Shown piece after piece: positions 20,788 through 31,296 of a stretch of DNA of 64,000 bases (its first letter is position 1; each line of letters begins with the position of its first letter). Made by a program: the position numbers and the translations under genes. Source of the stretch: Bombyx mori (taxonomy: Eukaryota; Arthropoda; Insecta; Lepidoptera; Bombycidae); contig NC_085124.1 of the NCBI RefSeq assembly GCF_030269925.1, forward strand, positions 10,478,001-10,542,000. Direction: 5' to 3'. The notes under the pieces are model-generated. The model did not search any database. It was given only the letters and a program-made list of their open reading frames with translations, and had not been told where the DNA came from.

Positions 20788-22026
20788 ATGGACGCTGTAT
20801 TCGCGGAATTCCTCCGACTTCGCCACCCACAGCTCGCCTCAGAGTTTCTGGCCTTCAAGGCCAATCACACTGCGAGCCCTCTCGAGGACTCCGCCGCGCT
20901 CGCTGCTCCTGCGTCGCCTGTACCTGCGTGCAGAGCTTCTGCATTGAGCACCGCAGCCTCTGTCGTGCCTGCCGCTCCCGTGTCGCCTATACTGGCGAGA
21001 AAATCTGCTGCGTCGTCCGCCGTGACCATTGTTTCAGCTGAGCGATCATCCGCGGCCTCCGTCGCGCCCTCTAAAACACCTACACTTGCTCGTAGGTCGC
21101 CTGCACCCGCCTCCTCGTGCTCCGACTCTGACTCCGACATGGAGGTCGACCTCGCCCCCGCCTCATCGACGGATGGATTCACCCTGGTACAAAAGGGTAA
21201 GAAGCGTGCCGCGGAGTCTCGAGCTCCCGCGGCCGCTAAAATTAGCAAAGCCGTGAACGCGTCGCGCCCCCGCCCTCAGACTCCCGTTGCGCCCCCAGCC
21301 CGTGCCACTCCGTCGCCGCGTCCGGTGGCACAAAATAAAACCCAGACCCCTCCCCCGGTTATCCTTCAGGAGAAGGCAGCTTGGGATCGAGTTTGCCTGG
21401 CCCTTAAGGCCAAAAATATAAATTTCACGAATGCCCGTAACCTCGCGAACGGCATTCAAATTAAGGTTCAAACACCCGACGACCATAGGGCCCTCTCTTC
21501 TTACCTCCGTAAGGAACGTATAAGTTTCCATACTTATACGCTCCAGGAGGAGCGCGAACTCCGCGTTGTAATACGCGGAATCCTTAAAGAGTTAGATGTA
21601 GAGCTCGTCAAGGCCGATCTGTTAGAACAGGGCTTTCCAGTGAATTCTGTGCACCGTATGCACACCGGTCGCGGTAGGGAGCCATATAATATGGTTCTAG
21701 TCACCCTCCAGCCTACCCCCGAGGGTAAGAAAATCTTCAACACACAGACCGTCTGTAGGCTCTCCGGTATCGCCATCGAAGCCCCCCATAAAAAAGGCAC
21801 TCCTAGCCAGTGCCATAACTGTCAATTGTACGGGCACTCTTCCCGTAACTGTCACGCGCGCCCCCGATGTGTTAAGTGTTTGGGCGATCACGCCACGGCC
21901 CTCTGCGCTCGCGACCAAAAAACCGCGACGGAACCGCCTAGCTGCGTCCTGTGTCGAACACAGGGTCACCCCGCGAATTACCGTGGTTGCCCCCGAGCCC
22001 CTAAAATAAATCGCCGCGCGCCGTGA
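20788..22026 (+). CDS. ORF1, jockey-type Gag with three zinc knuckles
   Basis: A 412-codon nucleic-acid-binding protein that would coat the retrotransposon RNA. The ATG at 20788 (MDAVFAEFLRL) is chosen over the in-frame one at 20743, because its product begins with a normal helical segment. An Ala/Pro/Ser-rich region with an acidic patch (SDSDSDME) follows. Then comes a conserved core (DHRALSSYLRKERISFHTY...), and a C-terminus with three cysteine/histidine knuckles: CHNCQLYGHSSRNC, CVKCLGDHATALC and CVLCRTQGHPANYRGC. This is the standard layout in the jockey clade. The frame is open throughout. The stop comes soon after the last knuckle, apparently at a deletion junction. Confidence 0.88.
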   Translation: MDAVFAEFLRLRHPQLASEFLAFKANHTASPLEDSAALAAPASPVPACRASALSTAASVVPAAPVSPILARKSAASSAVTIVSAERSSAASVAPSKTPTLARRSPAPASSCSDSDSDMEVDLAPASSTDGFTLVQKGKKRAAESRAPAAAKISKAVNASRPRPQTPVAPPARATPSPRPVAQNKTQTPPPVILQEKAAWDRVCLALKAKNINFTNARNLANGIQIKVQTPDDHRALSSYLRKERISFHTYTLQEERELRVVIRGILKELDVELVKADLLEQGFPVNSVHRMHTGRGREPYNMVLVTLQPTPEGKKIFNTQTVCRLSGIAIEAPHKKGTPSQCHNCQLYGHSSRNCHARPRCVKCLGDHATALCARDQKTATEPPSCVLCRTQGHPANYRGCPRAPKINRRAP

Positions 22027-22048
22027 CCCTAAAATCGCGAACTATAAC

Positions 22049-23590
22049 ATGGTCAGGAACGACAGGCTCTCTGCCCGTGGTGGTGGTACCGTCATTTACT
22101 ATAGAAGAGCCCTCCATTGCGTCCCGCTCGATCCTCCCGCACTCGCTAATATCGAAGCATCAGTGTGCCGAATCTCACTGACGGGACACGCGCCGATCGT
22201 TATCGCGTCCGTTTATCTTCCACCGGATAAGATCGTTCTAAGCAGTGATATCGAGGCGCTGCTCTGTATGGGGAGCTCTGTCATTCTGGCGGGCGACCTA
22301 AATTGTAAACACATCAGGTGGAACTCACACACCACAACCCCGAATGGCAGGCGGCTTGACGCGTTAGTCGATGATCTCGCCTTCGATATCGTCGCTCCGC
22401 TAACCCCGACTCACTACCCGCTAAATATCGCGCATCGCCCGGATATACTCGACATAGCGTTATTAAAAAACGTAACTCTGCGCTTACACTCGATCGAAGT
22501 AGTTTCAGAGTTAGATTCAGACCATCGTCCCGTCGTTATGAAGCTCGGTCGCGCTCCCGATTCCGTTCCCGTCACGAGGACCGTGGTGGATTGGCACACG
22601 CTGGGCATCAGCCTGGCTGAATCTGATCCACCATCGCTCCCGTTTAACCCGGACTCTATCCCGTCTCCTCAGGATACCGCTGAAGCCATAGACATCTTAA
22701 CTCAATTCGTCAACGATATTCCCCGGTCGCCGCCGACCTATTTAGCTTTATTCGCCGACGACACGACTGTTTACTATTCTAGTAGAAATAAGTCCCTAAT
22801 CGCGAAGAAGCTTCAGAGCGCAGCCCTAGCCCTAGGACAGTGGTTCCGAAAATGGCGCATAGACATCAACCCAGCGAAAAGTACTGCGGTGCTATTTCAG
22901 AGGGGAAGCTCCACACGGATTTCCTCCCGGATTAGGAGGAGGAATCTCACACCCCCGATTACTCTCTTTAGACAACCCATACCCTGGGCCAGGAAGGTCA
23001 AGTACCTGGGCGTTACCCTGGATGCATCGATGACATTCCGCCCGCATATAAAATCAGTCCGTGACCGTGCCGCGTTTATTCTCGGTAGACTCTACCCCAT
23101 GATCTGTAAGCGGAGTAAAATGTCCCTTCGGAACAAGGTGACACTTTACAAAACTTGCATAAGGCCCGTCATGACTTACGCGAGTGTGGTGTTCGCTCAC
23201 GCGGCCCGCACACACATAGACACCCTCCAATCCCTACAATCCCGCTTTTGCAGGTTAGCTGTCGGGGCTCCGTGGTTCGTGAGGAACGTTGACCTACACG
23301 ACGACCTGGGCCTTGAATCAATTCGGAAATACATGAAGTCAGCGTCGGAACGATATTTCGATAAGGCTATGCGTCATGATAATCGCCTTATCATTGCCGC
23401 CGCTGACTACTCCCCGAATCCTGATCATGCAGGAGCCAGTCACCGTCGACGCCCTAGACACGTCCTTACGGATCCATCAGATCCAATAACCTTTGCATTA
23501 GATGCCTTCAGCTCTAATACTAGGGGCAGGCTTAGGGACCCCGGTAACCGTACTCGTCGAACTCGACAAAGAGGTCGACGTGCAACCTAA
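22049..23590 (+). CDS. ORF2 remnant: partial endonuclease joined to partial reverse transcriptase
   Basis: 513 codons, open but incomplete. Residues 1-165 are the C-terminal two thirds of an APE-type endonuclease: SVYLPP, AGDLNCKHIRWNS (81-93) and SDHRPVV (157-163). The N-terminal endonuclease motifs are absent, and the reading begins mid-domain. Near residue 219 the frame jumps from DILTQ straight to FVNDIPRSPP and LALFADDTT, the RT catalytic FADD box (235-238). The preceding RT fingers and palm, with the usual PQG box, are missing. After FADD the RT thumb and C-terminal region look complete, ending RRTRQRGRRAT. Known jockey ORF2 proteins are ~850-950 aa. Catalytically dead is the likely state. 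Confidence 0.85.
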   Translation: MVRNDRLSARGGGTVIYYRRALHCVPLDPPALANIEASVCRISLTGHAPIVIASVYLPPDKIVLSSDIEALLCMGSSVILAGDLNCKHIRWNSHTTTPNGRRLDALVDDLAFDIVAPLTPTHYPLNIAHRPDILDIALLKNVTLRLHSIEVVSELDSDHRPVVMKLGRAPDSVPVTRTVVDWHTLGISLAESDPPSLPFNPDSIPSPQDTAEAIDILTQFVNDIPRSPPTYLALFADDTTVYYSSRNKSLIAKKLQSAALALGQWFRKWRIDINPAKSTAVLFQRGSSTRISSRIRRRNLTPPITLFRQPIPWARKVKYLGVTLDASMTFRPHIKSVRDRAAFILGRLYPMICKRSKMSLRNKVTLYKTCIRPVMTYASVVFAHAARTHIDTLQSLQSRFCRLAVGAPWFVRNVDLHDDLGLESIRKYMKSASERYFDKAMRHDNRLIIAAADYSPNPDHAGASHRRRPRHVLTDPSDPITFALDAFSSNTRGRLRDPGNRTRRTRQRGRRAT

Positions 23591-24309
23591 CCCATGCATC
23601 AGCCCGCTGAGTTTCTCGCCGGATCTTCTCAGCGGGTCGCGATTCCGATCCGGTAGTAGATTCATTCGCGAAACAATTGCTCTTGAGTTGTTAGGTCTCC
23701 TTCGGAGGCGCTCGGGCAGTTGTTAGCAAATCCCACCCCTCTTGGCTGAGCCTTTGCTCGCCCACCTGTCTTGGTGAAAGTGGAAAGGCCTTCGGGCCAC
23801 CAGTAAACTTTCAATCATAAAAAAAAAAAAAACCTTCTCTGGACTTCCACAAATAATTCAAGACCAAAATTAACCAAACCGGTCCAGCCGTTCGCCAGTT
23901 TTAGCGAGACTAACGAACAGCAATTCATTTTTATATATATAGAAGATTTAAACAATGATATGATGAATTCCAAAATTTCATTAGAAGTTGGTTCGAACGT
24001 GTTGTGGATCGAAGTATGGGAGAAACTTTTTTCTATTGCAAACTTATTGATATTCGGATTATTACTTCAAACGGACTGCTTTTGTGTTCAGGCAAAAAAA
24101 TTGGCGAGACTCTCGATTCTCGGGATGGATGACATCCACATCATACATAATCAAATTTGTAAAGAATAGTCTGTTCGCGAGTGCTGTTCGTACTTGTCCG
24201 ACCTTCATAAGTGTTCCTCTAGAATATTCGAATCTCTGAAGATCTTGTTCCGCAATTTGTTTCCTGCTCTTCGCTTTGATAATGCCACGGTATGACCATA
24301 TTACAATCA

Positions 24310-24739
24310 AGTATCAAGTACAATATCGATCGTTTGGAACCTCTGGGTCTGCGGAGGGACCTCTGTTCCCTTTGTATTTTGTTCCATGGGGAGTGCTCTG
24401 AGAAATTGTTCGAGATGATACCGTCATCTCGTTTTTACCATCGCACCGCCCGCCATCGGAGTAGAGTTCATCCATACTACCTGGAGCCACTGCGGTCATC
24501 CATAGTGCGTTACAGAGGTCTTTTTTGCCACGTACCATCCGGCTATGGAATGAGCTCCCCTCCACGGTGTTTCCCGAGCGCTTTGACATGGCCTTCTTCA
24601 AACGAGGTTTGTGGAGAGTATTAAGCGGTAGGCAGCGGCTTAGCTCTGCCCCTGGCATTGCTGAAGTCCATGGGCGATGCTAACCACTCACCATCAGGTG
24701 GGCCGTATGCTCATCTGCCTACAAGGGCAATAAAAAAAC
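24310..24739 (+). mobile_element. Jockey/CR1-like retrotransposon 3' end, family 2
   Basis: The frame reads LFHGECSEKLFEMIPSSRFY, HRTARHRSRVHPYYLEPLRS, then after a frameshift RTIRLWNELPSTVFPERF, FFKRGLWRVLSGRQRL and APGIAEVHGR. This is the C-terminus of a non-LTR reverse transcriptase ORF. It ends GGTGGGCCGTATGCTC and GGGCAATAAAAAAAC. Distinct from the element at 20388. Confidence 0.8.
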
Positions 24740-24903
24740 AATAAAGAATAGTTTCAAACTAAAACGTATTATTAGTTTTCGACTGAAAAAAATATGAGTG
24801 ACTTGTAGATATTAACCCTTGTACCTATACACCAAAAACCCCTCTTCCAACTTATATTTTATCAAAAGCAGCTATATTTTTCTTGCCCTATATTTTTAAT
24901 AAG

Positions 24904-25015
24904 GAGGGGTGGACGACCTTACTACCTACCAGGTGGGAGATTTTATCCGGACCGATGTCACAATGTGAATGCTACCAACAACTTTGAGACAATGACATGT
25001 TTGACATGAAGTTTC
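24904..25015 (-). mobile_element. Degenerate Bm1-type SINE fragment
   Basis: GGGGTGGACGACCTTACTACC, TACCAGGTGGGAG and CTTTGAGACAATGACAT follow the minus-strand Bm1 order with many changes. Confidence 0.4.
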
Positions 25016-25103
25016 AAATTTGTTACATATAAATTCCCTTTTCTCTGTATCTATATTTACATTTCAATTAAATTATCACTTTTACCTTACGATTTTACTA
25101 TCA

Positions 25104-25224
25104 TCGTTTTTAATTTTTATTGCCCTCGTAGGCAGACGAGCATACGGCCTAACAGATGGTGAGTGGCTACCGTCGCCCATGGACGTCAGCAATGCCAGGG
25201 GCAGAACCAAGCCGCTGCCTACCG
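25104..25224 (-). mobile_element. Jockey/CR1-like 3' tail, family 2
   Basis: Complement of the 24310 element's tail: TTTTTATTGCCCTCGTAGGC, GATGGTGAGTGGCTACCGTC and CAATGCCAGGGGCAGAACC, ending GCCGCTGCCTACC. Confidence 0.8.
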
Positions 25225-26020
25225 TATCGCATATCAACAAACTTGCAATCTTTGATTTACAATAATGTGACAATATTCGTTTCTTCGCCAATTCGACTTC
25301 AGATTCAGCGTGAAACAATTAAGTTCAAAAAGCAGTTTTGGACCCAGACAACTTGGTTAATAAAATGAAGTCCGCTAAGTTTTACGACTCATGAAATGCG
25401 GGGCTTTCCATTAATTTGTTATTAATACGAATGAAGTTTTTAATTATGGCAATATTTGTTCTTAACTCACAGCAAGTAAATTAATTTACGAAGAAATTGT
25501 ATTATGTAACGGACGTGACGTCAGCTGCCATGCCCTACCGCCAGCCATGCCGTCAAACCATGCTAACACGCCCTCTTCCTCCAATGCCACTAGCCAAAGC
25601 CAACGAAGGGGGGATAGTGTTGATAAAACAAGCCATGCTAGTCATTTCTACCTGCTTTCTGCTTTTTCGCACAAATAAAATAACTTGTCGTTACGCTGCT
25701 TGTTTTTTTGTCGCATCATTTGCAACAATTATTACAAATACTGGTAAACGTCCATCTTAAGATGTGAACTAGATGCGTTAATCTTCTTAATTGCGTTGTA
25801 ATAACGACTATTCTAGCCTCGTCTGTAGTGTTTCAGACATCTCAATTACATATGAAACAATAATTATACCAGCAGAATATAGGTTTGTTTTAACGATACT
25901 GTATTGTTCCTTCGTCGTACAAGCCATTGGTGAATACATGTCAAGCAGATGGTTATAAGCAACAAAATTGGTGCTAAATCTTTATACTATCCGATAACAA
26001 CGAGAGCGACTTATCTTTTT
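25225..26020. other. Unassigned; GC-richer island at 25495-25760
   Basis: No supported gene. The segment around 25515-25620 (GTGACGTCAGCTGCCATGCC and onward) is more GC-rich than its surroundings and lies in an 87-codon open frame with no recognisable protein. It could be a repeat of unknown type. Confidence 0.35.
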
Positions 26021-26257
26021 TCTTTTTTTTTTATAGCATTGATAGCACCTGATGTTAAGTGGTTACCGGAGCCCATAGACATCTACAACGTAAATGCCGC
26101 CACCCACCTTGAGATAGGAGTTCTAAGATCTCAGTATAGTTACAACGGCTACTACTCCACTCTTCAAACTGAAACGCATTTCTGCTTCACGGAGAAATAG
26201 GCAGGAAAGTGGTACCTACCTTTGCGGATTCACAGAGAGGTCCTACCGCCAGTAAAG
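26021..26257 (-). mobile_element. Bm1-type SINE, 3' body
   Basis: T-rich start (poly-A complement), CACCTGATGTTAAGTGG, GAAACGCATTTCTGCTTCAC, ending CCTACCGCCAGTAAA. Confidence 0.85.
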
Positions 26258-26424
26258 GTTTTAGACCATAGATGCGTTAAAAATTCTGTATTATATGTAA
26301 GAAGTGCTCTGACATCGTTTAGTGCTCATTAGCCGCGGAAGTATTTTATTGAACTCCCTGTTTCGGTTTAAGATAACAATTTTACATAAAATATGTAATT
26401 AGTTAGTTAAGATTTGTATCGTAA

Positions 26425-26811
26425 TCTATATGTATGTTAATAAGTGAAGCAAAAACTTTGTATCCCTTTTTACGAATATTGCGCGGACGGAGGAGTATAA
26501 AATTTTCCACACTTACTGAGAATATAGAGAAGAAGTGCACATTAAATCAATAAAGAAAACATTACACACACCACCATGTATTTGGCACACACACACATAC
26601 TCTTTGTTTATTGTTACACTTTTGTTATTGCTTAAAGTCTGTAGTCAAATTGAGAATAAGTTAGTATTGTTTATCTTTATTTTAATATTACGAGTACATA
26701 TTTGTCTATAGTGTAGTATTGGCGAAATCTGTAACAATAGGACCATAATAATGTTGAAACTTATAATTTCAATTAATTATAGTCGAATTTCGACTACTGC
26801 GGGATCACTAG
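26425..26811 (+). mobile_element. Helitron family A, copy 2
   Basis: TCTATATGTATGTTAATAAG to ACTGCGGGATCACTAG with the TAGTCGAA/TTCGACTA hairpin at 26780-26796. It is 387 bp. Internal GTAACAATAGGACC is shared with copy 6. Confidence 0.8.
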
Positions 26812-27110
26812 TTTATTTAATAGTGTATGTGTCTGAGCTATGTTTCAACTGAATATGAAGGCGTATATTTCATTTCCGCCTTAATAAATATCGGCTATCA
26901 GCTTGTTTACCGCTGTCGGGATCTGTAGTTTGTCAGTTTCCTAGCTTGTTCCAGGACGGATGGGTCTCCGGAAACATTCACGAAGGTTTCACAGTAAAAT
27001 CCAAACTCCCGGGAAACGTTCATTCTCGGCAAGGAATTCGGCTATTTGGATAAGACGCAGTATTATTCTATTTAGAGTTATAAATGATTTTTTGGGGAAG
27101 TAAGGATTAA

Positions 27111-27220
27111 GGGAAGATCTTCCACCGAGCACGTGACATTTCTTTGTAGACCGACGGTCCGAATGTTCTTGTTCGGATATTTTATAATAATATACATATG
27201 CAAACTTATCTTGTAATTAA
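27111..27220 (+). repeat. Unclassified repeat X, copy 1
   Basis: GGGAAGATCTTCCACCGAGC, TAGACCGACGGTCCGAATGT and GCAAACTTATCTTG match 58157-58257 at roughly 80%. Family unknown. Confidence 0.65.
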
Positions 27221-27294
27221 ATTTATTTGTCTTGTGTTCTGTTAGGGCTACCGCGATAATTTCATAAAATTGTACTGTTATAATTTATTGAATG

Positions 27295-27425
27295 AGTAGA
27301 CGAGCTCGTGGTCGATCATATGTTAGAAGAGGGCTTAAAGTCTCAATCAGATTGCATAACGATTCTCCCACCTTTTAAAGCGGAACGCCCCATTGCTTCG
27401 CGTCAGATGTAGATAGCATACTGGT
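27295..27425 (-). mobile_element. Degenerate Bm1-type SINE remnant
   Basis: GACGAGCTCGTGGTCGATC, TTAAAGTCTCAATCAG and AGCGGAACGCCCCATTGCTT keep the minus-strand order of Bm1 motifs. Confidence 0.45.
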
Positions 27426-27472
27426 ACGCTCACGACACACTCCACCATCAAGATATACCAGGACGTTTAAAG

Positions 27473-27893
27473 TTCGTCGTGGCCTAAACAATAAGACGCC
27501 CGGTACATTCGTGTCGAGCGATGTAACGGTGTTCAAATCCCGCAGGCGGGTACCAATATTCCCAATAAAATACGTATTTAACAATTATTCACGATTGACT
27601 TTCACGGTGAAGGAATAACATCTTGTAATAAAAATCAAACTTATAAACGCAATTATAATTTGCATAATTACTTGTCTTGTGAGTGCGGTAGGTACCACCA
27701 CCCTGCCTATTTTTGCCGTGAAACAGTAATGCGTTTTGGTTTGAAAGGTGGAGCAGTCGTTGTACTGTAAAAATTGAGACCTTGCACCGCATATCTCGAG
27801 GGGGACGGCGGCATTTACGTTGTAGATGTCTATGGGCTCCAGTTACCACTTAACACCAGGCTGGCCGTGATCTCCTCCACCCATCTAAACTAT
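27473..27893 (+). mobile_element. Full-length tRNA-headed Bm1-type SINE
   Basis: Head TCGTCGTGGCCTAAACAATA, B box GGTGTTCAAATCCCGC, linker TTCACGGTGAAGGAATAACA, body TGCCTATTTTTGCCGTGAAA, end CTCCACCCATCTAAAC. The ACTGGTGGTAGGACC segment is partly deleted. Confidence 0.85.
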
Positions 27894-27931
27894 TAACAAA
27901 AACCTAGTATTCTGGTATAGTACATAGAAAT

Positions 27932-28170
27932 TCATCATCATCGTCATCATCATCATCATCATCAACAGCTCACAGTCGTCCACTACTGGACATAGGCCTC
28001 TCTCAATCCACACCACTGAGCCTGGTCTACGGCTCTCCTCATCCACTTCTTGCCGGCCACCGTTCGGAGGTCATCGCATCACCTAGCCAGGGGGCGTCCC
28101 ACGTTACGTCTTCGGCTGCGCGGTCTTCGCTCGAGAACCGGTCTGCTCCAGCTATCGTCAGAAACACAAA
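27932..28170 (-). mobile_element. RTE-like non-LTR retrotransposon 3' end with (ATC)n tail
   Basis: Starts with a CAT trinucleotide run (27932-27966), the complement of a (GAT)n tail. CAGTCGTCCACTACTGGACA and TAGGCCTC follow, the familiar 3' end of lepidopteran RTE-type LINEs. ORF remnants are short. Confidence 0.65.
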
Positions 28171-28816
28171 AATTGCTCGCTGCTAATCATTCTGCGCTGA
28201 ATCTGATGGTCGCCCTTACATACGGCACTAAAACTTTGCCTGTACAGCTCCCATGTACATGCGACTGGAGTTTACTCTTCAAAAGTACTGCCATGCTCTA
28301 TTCCCAAATATTCTATTGCCAAATATTCAATAGTATATTGCCAAATATGTATACTATTATATCGGAATACATTTTGATGATCAAGTGTCATGAGATCATG
28401 TCAAATATTCTATTTGAATAAAAATAATGCTGTTTGTTCAATTTCATTTTAATAGCCATCAAATTTACATATGAATCGGGGTCTTTAAATGATAAATACT
28501 CTGAAAGAGTCATTTTCTAAAGGCTCTATATGGACATGTGTTTTTTTTGTTTTCCAATTTTCATTACCTCGTAATAACATGTCATAGCTGGCCTTAAAGG
28601 TCATCGATAATTGACCCCTGAAGACTAAAACCAATATGAGTGAGCGATGAGTATAATCTAGATGTACATGAGTATTTACTCGAAGGAGCTATTGTTTACT
28701 CGCAGTGTCGGTGTCGTCTCTCAAAACTATTAATTACAGTTTGTACTATGGTATCTTTTTAATATTGTACTTGTATTTTTCTTTTTCTTTCTAAAAATCT
28801 TTCGTGGCTCAGTAGG
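28171..28816. other. No recognised feature
   Basis: Possibly more decayed LINE sequence up to ~28280, with short repeats of CCAAATATTC near 28305-28350. Nothing else supported. Confidence 0.35.
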
Positions 28817-29059
28817 ATTTTGTTGCTTATATGGATGGACGAGCTCACAGACCATCTGGTGTTAAGTGGTTACTGGAGCCCATAGACATCCACAACTTAA
28901 ATGCGCCACCCACCTTGAGATATAAGTTCTAAGGTCTCAAGTATAGTTACAACGGCTGCCCCACCCTTCAAATCGAAACGCATTACTGCTTCACGGCAGA
29001 AATAGGCAGGGTGGTGGTACCTACCCGTGCGGACTCACAAGAGGTCCTACCACCAGTAA
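28817..29059 (-). mobile_element. Bm1-type SINE, 3' body
   Basis: TATGGATGGACGAGCTCACA to GGTCCTACCACCAGTA, well preserved. Confidence 0.9.
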
Positions 29060-29924
29060 CAGTGCATTGTAATCCTCGGTAACATACCTAAATACTTACG
29101 GATGATAGCTTCATAGTACTTATCGTTACTATTAGATAAGTAAGCATGTTTCACAGAATCTCAAATTGTCTATACATAAAAATTCATTTTAGAGAAATAA
29201 TAAATATTTTTGTGCCATTTTCTTTTAAGCCACAGATTCAAACTTACTTACTTACTTAACTAAATCAGCACGGCATGTTTTGTCTTTATTGGTAAGCTAT
29301 AATATGTATAAATGCGATAAAAAGGAACGAAATAAAGATTTCTTTCACTTTGTTTCATAATAACAAGGGGTTTTACCCGTAGTGTTTTTCGTTTCCTTGT
29401 TTTTCAGAGGGCAAGAATAGGTTATAACACGTTTTTAGGGCAAGGCTTCAGAATTTTTTTCTCGCTTTTTTACTCCATAGTCCTTTCACGGATATTTCTA
29501 TGAAACCCGGAATCAACGTCACGAAAAGATCATTTTTCAACGCTCACAAAGCTATTTGCTTTCTATTATACGGAAACGGCACAATGCATCATCTCAAATT
29601 ACTGGTATTTATCTATTTTATTAAAGTTTCTCGAATAAAGGAAGAGAACAGGAAAGGGAAAGCGAGTGAATCGAAAGATAAAATGTTCTTTATTTTTATC
29701 GACGAAGAGTTATCCGACTTAAATAAAAAGTTATTTCATCCAATCACATACAGTTCCTTCTTTCTGTACGATGTCATCACAGTCCAGTAAAAATGCTTTT
29801 TGACTATGGTTACAAAAAACTTGTCTCTTGCTCGTAGGTGTAGGCAGAAATATGTAGGATATTGGAAGTGCATTTTTTTTGCTTGACAGGTGAACAAATT
29901 CAGAGACAAAGCAGTTTTAAGCCG
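29060..29924. other. No recognised feature
   Basis: Contains a 96-codon ORF at 29500-29790 with no recognisable domain; judged random. Confidence 0.35.
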
Positions 29925-30445
29925 TAAGTCCATAGACGTAAGGCCGTGAATGCCACCGCCCATCTTGAGACGCCATGACGAAGTCTCAATCCTTTTAGTA
30001 CCACCAGTACCATATTTCTGCCACGAAGCGTTTTCATGCCTCATGGTTTGAAGGATGGGACTGCCGTAACACTCTGCAAATTACTATTACGCACTCATAT
30101 CTCAAGATGGTTGGCGGTAATAACGTTGGGATGTATATGGGCCCAGTACTGGTGGTAGGACCTCTTGTGAGTCCGCCCGGATGGGTACCACCACCCTGCC
30201 TATTTCTGCCGTGAAGCAGTAATGCGTTTCGGTTTGAAGGGTGGGGCAGCCGTTGTAACTATACTTGAGACCTTAGAACTTATATCTCAAGGTGGGTGGC
30301 GTATTTACGTTGTAGATGTCTATGGGCTCCAGTAACCACTTAACACCAGGTGGGCTGTGAACTCGTCCACCCGTCTAAGCAATAAAAAAAAAAAGGTAAC
30401 CACTTAACACCAGCTGGGCCGCGAGCTCATTTATCCGTGTATACA
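29925..30445 (+). mobile_element. Old Bm1-type SINE with a young SINE inserted
   Basis: Left part at about 30001-30147 (TTCTGCCACGAAGC, ATCTCAAGATGGTTGGCGG, ATGGGCCCAG). It resumes at 30395 with GGTAACCACTTAACACCAGC. A minus-strand trace precedes it at 29925-29990. The young copy (30148-30394) sits exactly between CCAG and the CCACTTAAC segment. Confidence 0.75.
30148..30394 (+). mobile_element. Young Bm1-type SINE nested in an older one
   Basis: Near-consensus body ACTGGTGGTAGGACCTCTTG to CACCCGTCTAAGC with an A-rich tail. Confidence 0.92.
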
Positions 30446-30851
30446 GTAACCATAAAATTAGGAAGAAATGATCTTGGTTAATGTGATGTACTTACACGAA
30501 CACGGCTTAAGGTATGAGGTTGACACTTTTAAATTTGTAAAATAAAAAATAAAAAAGGTAATTGCTCTCAGTTTCTTCGTTTACTTCTACTATTGTTTAT
30601 CAATATAAGCGTTCTTCGTAAAGGCTTCTGTTGACAAATAAAACAAAAACAGGAAACTGTTTCGCTCCGGGATATATACACTCGTAAATGGTATTTTATC
30701 TCTGTTTCATCTAATTAGAAAAGTCTCTTGATACTCTTCAATCACACGACTCTGCGGTTCCACTCAATCCTACTTCAATTTTGTTAAGTAACGTTACTTT
30801 TTGGGTTAGAGGTATTTAGCGATCCTCATCTGTTCAGCGATTTATAAAAAA
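30446..30851. other. No recognised feature
   Basis: AT-rich spacer between SINE and Helitron. Confidence 0.4.
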
Positions 30852-31296
30852 CTAGTGGTCCGCCAGTAGTCGAAATTCGACTATAATTAATTGGAATTGT
30901 AAGTTTGTACACTAATATGATTGTATTTTATACTTCTATAATCACAAATTTCGCCATGACTACAACACCTCAGAATACAGAAAAAAGACTACACTATAAA
31001 AAATATTAACAAAGACAAACAATATTTAATCTATTCTCAATTTGACAACAGACGTCAAGAACAAAAGTTTGACAATAAATAGTATGCATGCGTGCGTGCG
31101 TCAAATACATGGTATGTAGTGTGTGTAATGTTTTCTTTATTGATTTAATGTATCTGTTATGCATTATTAAAAAAAAAATTAGCATTGTGCACTTCTTTAA
31201 ATTCTCTATAAGTGTGGAAAATTTCATACTCCTCCGTCCGCGCAATTTTCGTAAAAAGGGGTACAAAGTTTTTGCTTCACGTATTAAATATATAGA
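30852..31296 (-). mobile_element. Helitron family A, copy 3
   Basis: CTAGTGGTCCGCCAGTAGTC at the left (3' end) and CACGTATTAAATATATAGA at the right (5' end). It is 445 bp and close to copies 1 and 4. Confidence 0.85.

Larger units (their letters stand above)
20388..23829 (+). mobile_element. Jockey-like non-LTR retrotransposon, internally deleted
   Basis: 3.4-kb insertion with a 13-bp target duplication and A12-13 at its 3' end. Order: ~400-bp 5' region, gag-like ORF1, ORF2 remnant with endonuclease and RT parts, ~240-bp 3' UTR. The GC content is well above that of the flanks. Two internal deletions are inferred, one between ORF1 and the endonuclease and one removing the front of the RT. Truncated 3' ends of this family occur at 8570, 40781, 44228 and 54884. 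Confidence 0.9.
20197..23943 (-). mobile_element. Non-autonomous Helitron, family B, split by a jockey-like insertion
   Basis: Left edge CTAGCTGACCCGGCAGACTT and right edge TTCATTTTTATATATATAGA are the complements of a Helitron's CTAG and TC ends. Without the insertion it is about 0.3 kb and matches the copies at 39617 and 45374 (e.g. GCGGCTGGACCGATTTGG there). Interrupted at AAACCTTCTCTGG, which is duplicated at 20375-20387 and 23830-23842. Confidence 0.85.

Noticed and set aside
20865..21800. Minus-strand ORFs of 88-127 codons
   Set aside because: Shadows of the GC-rich ORF1 on the other strand.
24062..24310. 82-codon minus-strand ORF
   Set aside because: Protein-like composition but no domain or splice context; abuts a LINE fragment on the other strand.
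29500..29790. 96-codon plus-strand ORF
   Set aside because: Low-complexity K/E/F/I-rich translation of AT-rich DNA, no motif.
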